Part shown: piece by piece, positions 58,790 through 64,000 of the stretch
How the letters are laid out: each line of letters begins with the position of its first letter
Position numbering within the stretch: position 1 is the stretch's first letter
Assembly (NCBI RefSeq): GCF_002951615.1
Contig: NZ_CP019063.1
Span: 124,001-188,000 of the forward strand
Length of the DNA: 64,000 bases
DNA from: Rahnella sikkimica
GTDB lineage: Bacteria; Pseudomonadota; Gammaproteobacteria; Enterobacterales; Enterobacteriaceae
Direction: 5' to 3'
Program-made: the position numbers and the translations under genes
Notes under the pieces: generated by a model
What the model saw: the letters and a program-made list of their open reading frames with translations, nothing else
What the model was told of the DNA's origin: nothing
Databases searched by the model: none

Positions 58790-59560
58790 CTAAAGCCCGG
58801 CATTTTGCGGATTATCAAAACCGACGCGCCCGACAAACGGCAAACGCAGCGCCGGATTTTTGAAATCAACTCCCAGATTCAGCCCTAACACATTCACTTC
58901 AACACCTTCTTCAACGCCAAGCGTGACACCCAGAAGCCCCAGCACAGAAACCTGCACGCCACGCCCGGAAGGCGGTAAACCGATCGGATTTGTGATACCG
59001 CGATAATCTTTACCGATAGCGTTAGACGGCATATCGAGTTGCAAGTCCGGCACTTCACGGCCAATGTGCGCCATAAACGTGTTGCTGTTGGGGCCCGGCC
59101 ACGCGTGATAGGTATGCGGATACGGATAACTTTTTATCGCCGCGATAATTTTGGGGATCATCTCTTCAGCCTGAGCCCCGCGATGGTCGACCAGTAATTT
59201 GGGCTTTGAGCCAAACCAGTAACCGTCAGGAATAGCATAATTGCGGCGAACAACGTTCGTGCTGCCCCAGCTGATGACGTCATAACGAGTAAACGCCGTT
59301 TCGCCTTCGCGTTTAAAAATAATCCACGGATGTACCGCCACCAGCCCGCGCCACCCATACGTCGGTGCGGCATATATCTGAACAATCGCGGTACTGCGCA
59401 GTTTGACCGGATCCGGCGCAATACCCGCAGAATCACGACGCGCCGTCGCCCAGTTCTGGCTGGCAGGCTCCGTTTTAGTGTGCGCCGCCCTGGCATAGCT
59501 GTAACCGAATGACAGCAACAAAACCCCTACAAAACAGAGAATTATCCATTTCACGGCCAT
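58790..59560 (-). CDS. DUF3750 family protein
   Basis: 256 residues. An N-terminal hydrophobic segment (WIILCFVGVLLLSFGYSYA) acts as signal anchor or signal peptide; the rest is a single globular domain with conserved-looking IVQIYAAPTYGWRGLVAVHPWIIF, YHAWPGPNSNTFMAHIGREVP and a glycine/valine-rich end (VSVLGLLGVTLGVEEGVEVNVLGLNLGVD). Function unknown; the HAWPGPNSNTF block resembles active-site segments of cysteine-free peptidase-like domains only loosely. Monocistronic between maeA and the secretion cargo genes. Confidence 0.75.
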   Translation of the reverse strand: MAVKWIILCFVGVLLLSFGYSYARAAHTKTEPASQNWATARRDSAGIAPDPVKLRSTAIVQIYAAPTYGWRGLVAVHPWIIFKREGETAFTRYDVISWGSTNVVRRNYAIPDGYWFGSKPKLLVDHRGAQAEEMIPKIIAAIKSYPYPHTYHAWPGPNSNTFMAHIGREVPDLQLDMPSNAIGKDYRGITNPIGLPPSGRGVQVSVLGLLGVTLGVEEGVEVNVLGLNLGVDFKNPALRLPFVGRVGFDNPQNAGL

Positions 59561-59692
59561 TTTTTTTCACTCACTTTTGTCAGCCATTTCGAAAGAACAA
59601 CAGTACGCATTCATTACAAGGCTGGCAACGTGAAAGTCTGGTGCGCATCACAAACTCTGTAGCAAAAGACGGTTGAAAAAAGAGTCATTTCA

Positions 59693-60145
59693 TTATCTCA
59701 ACTTGTCATGAGGAACTATCGTCCTGCATAAATTAGGGTGAATAACATAATAACTGCCGAGTTTATCTGTATTGCAGGAAGTGTAGGATGAAAACATTAA
59801 TATGAAAGGAATGATAAAGGACATAACAAATCCTAAGCAGCATGAGGCTATACTAAATCCTAACCAAATATTTCCGATTACAGTAGCTTTTTTTAATTGT
59901 TTCATCCCTTTACGTAATAGTATTCTCAATGAAAAAAAGAACATCCATATGAATAAAGGAACCCCTCCGATAGATATAATCACTTTCCCATTATACTGTA
60001 TGATATCTCCGCGCAAAAACAACGAGCAAACACCAAATAAATCTACGTAAATGGAAATTACGTAAATAGTAACCACGCAGATAGCCATCATTAAAAATGC
60101 TGAAATTTTATAAAGCACCAGTTTTTGTAAATCATTATCTTTCAT
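59693..60145 (-). CDS. Probable immunity membrane protein, copy 2
   Basis: 150 residues with four hydrophobic segments (ISAFLMMAICVVTIYVISIY; VIISIGGVPLFIWMFFFSL; IGNIWLGFSIASCCLGFVM; SFIIPFILMF), then a cysteine-bearing loop SSYTSCNTD and a short tail. It is a close paralogue of the upstream 155-residue protein: GDIIQYNGK, SIASCCLGFVMSFIIPF and MFSSYTSCNTD are shared. Both may belong to DUF1240, which I cannot confirm. Its ATG overlaps the stop of copy 1 by 4 bp. Inner-membrane location and position behind a toxin-like gene suggest immunity. The DNA is visibly AT-rich. Confidence 0.6.
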   Translation of the reverse strand: MKDNDLQKLVLYKISAFLMMAICVVTIYVISIYVDLFGVCSLFLRGDIIQYNGKVIISIGGVPLFIWMFFFSLRILLRKGMKQLKKATVIGNIWLGFSIASCCLGFVMSFIIPFILMFSSYTSCNTDKLGSYYVIHPNLCRTIVPHDKLR

Positions 60146-60609
60146 TTATCCCTCCAACGATGCGTAGCTATAGTCTTACATAAGTCAGGGTTAATGACAT
60201 AATAATTGCTGAGTGTATCTGTATTGCAGGAGGTATAGGATGAAAACATAAACATGAAAGGAATGATAAAGGACATAACAAATCCTAAGCAGCAGGAGGC
60301 TATACTAATTCCTAACCAGGCATTTCCAATCCACGAGGTTTTTTTTAGAGGTTTTATTCCTTTATGCAAAAGTGTTCTCAATGAAAAGAAAAATACCCAA
60401 ATCAAAAGAGGAACCCCTCCAATGCAAATAATTGTCTTGCCGTTATATTGTATAATATCCCCTAATGAGATTAATGAGTAAGTATCCTCTATATCCATAA
60501 AAACCGTGCAAAGATAAATTAATCCCACGCAAAAGGCGATCATGCAAATTGCAGAAAGCTTGAAAATAATGAACTGCCACAAATTGTCACTTACCATTTC
60601 AATATCCAA
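60142..60609 (-). CDS. Probable immunity membrane protein, copy 1
   Basis: 155 residues, four hydrophobic segments in the same places as copy 2 (LSAICMIAFCVGLIYLCTVF; TIICIGGVPLLIWVFFFSL; IGNAWLGISIASCCLGFVM; SFIIPFMFMF). Its start lies inside the 3' end of the effector-like gene (11-bp overlap), the coupling usual for effector-immunity pairs, and it overlaps copy 2 by 4 bp. A multi-pass inner-membrane protein is what protects against a pore-forming or membrane-active toxin. Function is inferred from context. Confidence 0.62.
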   Translation of the reverse strand: MDIEMVSDNLWQFIIFKLSAICMIAFCVGLIYLCTVFMDIEDTYSLISLGDIIQYNGKTIICIGGVPLLIWVFFFSLRTLLHKGIKPLKKTSWIGNAWLGISIASCCLGFVMSFIIPFMFMFSSYTSCNTDTLSNYYVINPDLCKTIATHRWRDK

Positions 60610-61486
60610 ACTCGACAGGTGTATTTAAAAACAGCTTGGAGTTTTTAAAATTCCATTCGTTTACTTTCTGATACTCAGCAATGCCTAACCGAAGTTTTTC
60701 TTTTAAGTTTACAGACAGCCCGAGACTATCATCTAATTCATTCAGTCCTTTGTTTAAATAAATACCAACAACTATAACTAGAAATATTGAAACAACTACA
60801 GGAGCACCAATAACAGTCAAAATTCCGCCAGCAATTCCTAAAACAACTCCTGCTACAATGGTTTTTACCGCATCCACCGAAACATCAACAAGAAAATCGG
60901 CAAGGTGATAATCAGATTTGAAGATCAGTTCAAGTGCCCGCCAGGCTACGGAAGCAAAAATACAGAATTTCATCCCTTTGACAAGTGCTCCACCGATACC
61001 CCGGTAGCCGATGCCCATTTCCAGCATTTGCGGGTGATTAACCGCATAACGGGTGCCTTTGAGTATCTGGCGTAATCCGGCGCGCCCGGTTATTTTTATG
61101 TAAGACTTTCCCTTGAAGGTGTATTCGATCGCCCGGACGCCGAGCGATTTGAAATGAAACACCAGATCACCGGCTGAATTCTTATAGGTCATTAAATTAC
61201 TGATATTCGCAGTGCCCTCCAGAATATCTTTAATGTTACCCGGTGCCAGTTTGTAGGAGAAAATTTTATCCGTGCCCCCCATCAGGGTATCGACAATCTC
61301 TTGTGCCTCCTCCATCGTCAGCAACATGATATGGCGAGTTTCGGTAATAAATGTGCCGTTCGCGAAAGCCATATCGCGCTGCACAGGATTCATGCTGGGG
61401 AAAGAGTTAAACGAGTCCTCCCCCATCAATATTTTTTTGCCAGCATTGACCCGCCGCCAGTAAGCTGCATCCGTTAGTTCTGACAT
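60599..61486 (-). CDS. Probable type VI secretion effector with membrane-active C-terminus
   Basis: 295 residues, family not recognised. Residues 1-160 are soluble and contain no known enzyme motif. Residues ~171-189 (GMKFCIFASVAWRALELIF) and ~205-244 (a glycine-rich hydrophobic hairpin with AGVVLGIAGGILTVIG and VVVSIFLVIVVGIYL) could enter membranes; an amphipathic tail follows (LNELDDSLGLSVNLKEKLRLG). No signal peptide. It starts 14 nt after an hcp gene with AAAGGA in the gap, and is followed by two overlapping genes for small membrane proteins. The order hcp, cargo, immunity and the hydrophobic hairpin point to a pore-forming or depolarising toxin carried by Hcp. Confidence 0.55.
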   Translation of the reverse strand: MSELTDAAYWRRVNAGKKILMGEDSFNSFPSMNPVQRDMAFANGTFITETRHIMLLTMEEAQEIVDTLMGGTDKIFSYKLAPGNIKDILEGTANISNLMTYKNSAGDLVFHFKSLGVRAIEYTFKGKSYIKITGRAGLRQILKGTRYAVNHPQMLEMGIGYRGIGGALVKGMKFCIFASVAWRALELIFKSDYHLADFLVDVSVDAVKTIVAGVVLGIAGGILTVIGAPVVVSIFLVIVVGIYLNKGLNELDDSLGLSVNLKEKLRLGIAEYQKVNEWNFKNSKLFLNTPVEFGY

Positions 61487-61500
61487 TTTATTTTCCTTTC

Positions 61501-61980
61501 TTAATAAACGCGTTCATTCCATAAACTGTAAGCACTGGTACCGGCTATGCAGTGTTCCCATGTGATGGTTTCATAGCTGAAACTGACTCTTTCCTGCGCT
61601 TCGCCTTCGCTCTCGAGAATGCAGTGCGGCACAATGAAATCGATACTCGTAATCCTGGCACCGGTTAATTTCACTTTGTAATAGCATTCGCCCATACCGA
61701 CTTTATTGGTGCGGTACAGGTATAAATCACAGGTGAGGATTTCATTGTCTGTGATCGCTTTTCCCAACAGCGGGGAGGATTTGTCGATGGGCTTAAGAAT
61801 AGTCATTTCGTGATGATTAACGTTCTGGTCACGGGTTAGTGAATGTTTCAGACTGTAGACCATGATATTATCAATATTTGCAATTTGCGCTTTATTGCCA
61901 ATGGAATCCAGTGATGAACAGCCAGCAGAGATCAACCCCTGAGTTTGCCCGTTTAATGTCAGATATGTTAAGTTTGCCAT
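61501..61980 (-). CDS. hcp: Type VI secretion tube protein Hcp (cargo-linked)
   Basis: 159 residues. Hcp family pattern of the enterobacterial Hcp-effector type: MANLTYLTLNGQTQGLIS, then GCSSLDSIGNKAQ, the KPIDKSSPLLGKAITDNE block, and RVSFSYETITWEHCIAGTSAYSLW near the end. It forms hexameric rings of the secretion tube and can carry small effectors inside the ring. No other secretion-system gene (tss, vgrG, clpV) lies in the window, so this is an orphan hcp island that depends on an apparatus encoded elsewhere. The 515 nt upstream to the next gene are AT-rich, with no other gene supported. Confidence 0.88.
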   Translation of the reverse strand: MANLTYLTLNGQTQGLISAGCSSLDSIGNKAQIANIDNIMVYSLKHSLTRDQNVNHHEMTILKPIDKSSPLLGKAITDNEILTCDLYLYRTNKVGMGECYYKVKLTGARITSIDFIVPHCILESEGEAQERVSFSYETITWEHCIAGTSAYSLWNERVY

Positions 61981-62496
61981 ATTCGTCCCTTATGCATTAT
62001 TTGAATGAGTGATACTTTCCATTTAGAAAATTATGTCAACTTTAGCGATAACTTTCCCCCATTACTGTTTTAAATAATTAAAATAACTTAGAGAGCCTAT
62101 TAATGAATTATATAAAAATATGCGGAGGATTTTGTTCCTAAAAAATTTAAAAAACAAGTTATTTGTCAGGCGGTTTTATATTAAGGGATATTATTATTCA
62201 CGCAATCAATGTGAATTAAAAATATATATATACAGCTAAATGAAACAAGCAATAAAACCCAGCACACCTCACAGATATAGTTTTTTCCCTCAACAGTGAA
62301 TAAATCAGGGTGCAGGTTATATTTCGTGACTCAGGCTCTGTTTTTTTTAGAAAAAACATCCCCAATTGAAAATCGGACTCCAGCCCATTGTTGATGGCGC
62401 GATGCTGTCTCATACTTCAACTAACGTTTTAAAGATCTGCAGGTTTTCTGAAAACAACACATTGACGTTAACGCATTGAATATAAAAAGGATGAAT

Positions 62497-63174
62497 ATGA
62501 CTGACTCTAAGAAAGCATTGATCATCGGCGCTTCACGTGGCATTGGTTTGGGTGTGGTGGATGTCCTGGCAAAACGCGGCTGGCAGGTGACGGCGACAAC
62601 GCGGGCTGCCGTTCCGGCAAAAAGCCCCGCTTCAGTTGACTGGGTAAAACTGGATATAAATAAATCCGAAGCCAGGGAAGCCGTTAAAGATGCGCTTTCC
62701 GAAAGCCGCTTTGATCTGATTTTTGTGAATGCAGGCGTGTTTGGCCCCGGCCATCAGGACATTAATCAGGCCACCGACGAAGAGATTATTCAGCTGTTTC
62801 TGACCAACGCCATTTCTCCTGTCCGCACTGCGGCTGAATTTCTTCCCCTGCTGAAACACCGCACCGGCGTGCTGGCGCTAATGACCTCAGAACTGTCGAG
62901 CCTCAATGAAAACGAAGTCGCCACCTATCCGCTGTATTCCGCCAGTAAAGCCGCACTGAATATGCTGACGCGCGGTTTGCAGGAAGCCACTGAAAAGCAG
63001 GAACTGACGCTGTTATCCGTTCATCCGGGTTGGGTGAAAACCGATATGGGCGGCGAAGATGCCACGCTGACCGTAGAAGAAAGCGCCACCGGGATTGTCG
63101 ATCAGTTCGACGCTTACCGTAGCAAAGGCGGTCACCACTTTGTGGAATATTCCGGCCGGAAACTTCGCTGGTAA
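62497..63174 (+). CDS. Short-chain dehydrogenase/reductase (C-factor-like)
   Basis: 225 residues. Rossmann motif IIGASRGIGLGV (TGxxxGIG, about 9-20), NAG motif FVNAGVFGPG, catalytic Ser in MTSELSS, YxxxK as YSASKAA (about 149-155), followed by VHPGWVKTDMGG. The C-factor/CsgA-like subgroup is suggested by the last block. Oxidoreductase using NAD(P)H; substrate unknown. ATG 62497 has AGG 6 nt upstream; ATG 62491 and TTG 62476 are in-frame alternatives. Confidence 0.88.
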   Translation: MTDSKKALIIGASRGIGLGVVDVLAKRGWQVTATTRAAVPAKSPASVDWVKLDINKSEAREAVKDALSESRFDLIFVNAGVFGPGHQDINQATDEEIIQLFLTNAISPVRTAAEFLPLLKHRTGVLALMTSELSSLNENEVATYPLYSASKAALNMLTRGLQEATEKQELTLLSVHPGWVKTDMGGEDATLTVEESATGIVDQFDAYRSKGGHHFVEYSGRKLRW

Positions 63175-63196
63175 ATTTGCGGTTCACCGCACGCTG

Positions 63197-63221
63197 ACGG
63201 CCTCATGTGAGGCCGTTTTTA
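63197..63221 (+). terminator. Terminator of the SDR gene
   Basis: ACGGCCTCA and TGAGGCCGT, 9-bp stem, followed by TTTTA. Confidence 0.9.
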
Positions 63222-63344
63222 TTTCTGAAATACAGATGACCCCCCTTGCGCACGAACTCCATTCCTTCTTCACAATGTGAACGCAAAATGGCATTTAATG
63301 ACGGTTTGCTGAACTTTTTGTGATGCTTCCCTTTTGTGGTAAAA

Positions 63345-63358
63345 CTAGACCGGTCGGT
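63345..63358. promoter_or_regulatory. Possible TetR-type operator upstream of the MFS gene
   Basis: CTAGACCGGTCGGT contains the palindrome GACCGGTC and overlapping GACCG/CGGTC half-sites like many TetR-family operators. It lies about 100 nt before the MFS start. Confidence 0.4.
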
Positions 63359-63458
63359 TGGTTGTTAATAATTTGTAGACACAATAATTGCCGGGCTAAC
63401 TTATCCCAAAATAAGACTCAGACGCGGCGCATAAACTTGCTTCCTTCAGGGATTTGTC

Positions 63459-64000
63459 ATGCCTTCATCCTCAGTGGATTCGGATTCGCTGTTACAACAT
63501 CGTTCGTTCGTCGCGTTCTGGATAGCCCGTGCGGCGTCCAGTTTTGGTTTCCAGATGCTTTCTATTGTGGTGAGCTGGCAAATCTATTCGATCACCGGAC
63601 GGGCGTTTGATCTCGGGTTGATCGGGCTGGTGCAGTTTTTCCCCTCGGTTGCGCTGGCGCTGGTCGCCGGGCACGTGGCCGACCAGTTTGATCGTCGCCG
63701 CGTTGTGTTACTCGGGCAGATGGTCGAGTGGCTGGCGATTGCTGCGCTGGCCTGGTTGTCGCTCACGCATCACGTCAATGAAGTGATCATACTCGGGCTG
63801 ATTTTCATCATCTCGACCGCGAAAGCCATGGAAGCGCCGTCGTTGCAGTCAATGCTCCCGGCGCTGGTTCCGCCGCATTTACTGGCGCGCGCGATGGCGG
63901 CAAACAGCGTATCCGGCCAGGCGGCGGCGATGGTCGGCCCGGCGCTGGGCGGTTTTCTGTATGTCGCCGGGGCGGGCGTGGCGTATTCGGTCTGCGCCGT
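63459..64000 (+). CDS. MFS exporter, EntS-like (MFS_3), truncated by window end
   Basis: Open from ATG 63459 to the window end (about 180 residues seen). AGGGA lies 6 nt upstream. Translation starts MPSSSVDSDSLLQHRSF and continues with membrane segments AFWIARAASSFGFQMLSIVVSWQIY, LIGLVQFFPSVALALVAGHVADQFDRRRVVLLGQ (MFS motif A, GxxADxxDRR), EVIILGLIFIISTAKAMEAPSLQSMLPALVP and SGQAAAMVGPALGGFLY. The pattern is that of the enterobactin-exporter EntS/MFS_3 branch; substrate not determined. Confidence 0.82.
   Translation, partial: MPSSSVDSDSLLQHRSFVAFWIARAASSFGFQMLSIVVSWQIYSITGRAFDLGLIGLVQFFPSVALALVAGHVADQFDRRRVVLLGQMVEWLAIAALAWLSLTHHVNEVIILGLIFIISTAKAMEAPSLQSMLPALVPPHLLARAMAANSVSGQAAAMVGPALGGFLYVAGAGVAYSVCA

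Noticed and set aside
62216..62413. 65-codon minus-strand frame between hcp and the SDR gene
   Set aside because: AT-rich intergenic DNA, no clear ribosome site and no family resemblance; more likely part of the hcp upstream region.

Overview
The window looks like a chromosomal segment of an enterobacterium, probably from the Yersiniaceae side of the order (Rahnella, Ewingella, Rouxiella or Serratia type). The support is close to full-length agreement with well-known enterobacterial proteins (TreF, YebG, DcuS, DcuR, fumarase A/B, MaeA, ScrA/ScrB), a moderate G+C content and a LexA box of the enteric type. The genus is inference; no rRNA or tRNA gene is present to anchor it.

Layout. 1-6100: the 3' part of trehalase TreF, a DUF1003 membrane protein, a GNAT acetyltransferase, SOS-regulated yebG, a GFA-family zinc enzyme, and a two-gene unit of a nucleoside-recognition (gate) membrane protein with a family 1 6-phospho-beta-glucosidase. 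6316-14856: one giant gene for an NdvB/Cgs-like cyclic beta-1,2-glucan synthase. 15039-19340: a small secreted protein, a tight ABM monooxygenase / tandem-ACT / ArsR operon, and a membrane-bound AraC regulator facing a secreted alpha/beta hydrolase. 19554-26247: a sucrose regulon in which scrYABR and scrK are divergent and share an operator region. 26637-29703: a POT peptide transporter, then a TetR regulator and a DJ-1/PfpI protein that each carry the same 15-bp operator. 30084-38927: a degenerate LuxR-type regulator, a frameshifted CSS-EAL c-di-GMP phosphodiesterase and a chaperone-usher fimbrial operon with two chaperones. 39121-40951: small envelope proteins. 40989-45040: a RhaR-like regulator, a GH78-like hydrolase and a GPH transporter, probably for rhamnosides. 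45182-58725: an anaerobic C4-dicarboxylate block (DcuS/DcuR, ApbE, soluble NADH:fumarate oxidoreductase, DASS transporter, class I fumarase, AEC carrier, NAD-malic enzyme). 58790-61980: a DUF3750 protein and an AT-rich type VI secretion cargo unit (Hcp, probable membrane-active effector, two paralogous membrane proteins that are probably immunity proteins). 62497-64000: a short-chain dehydrogenase and the start of an MFS exporter.

How the genes fit together. In the dicarboxylate block, external C4-dicarboxylates would be sensed by DcuSR and imported by the DASS carrier. Malate would be dehydrated by fumarase, and fumarate would be reduced by a cytosolic flavoprotein that needs ApbE for covalent FMN attachment. 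Malic enzyme would supply pyruvate and NADH. A perfect FNR box with class II spacing sits in front of the DASS gene and a perfect CRP box with class II spacing in front of the AEC gene. In the sucrose block, ScrY, ScrA, ScrB and ScrK cover uptake, phosphorylation, hydrolysis and fructose phosphorylation under ScrR.

The parts most likely to hold something little described are the Hcp/effector/double-immunity unit, the ABM-ACT-ArsR operon, and the regulator/phosphodiesterase/fimbria cluster with its pseudo-receiver and G-tract frameshift. No CRISPR array, insertion sequence, prophage or RNA gene was recognised.
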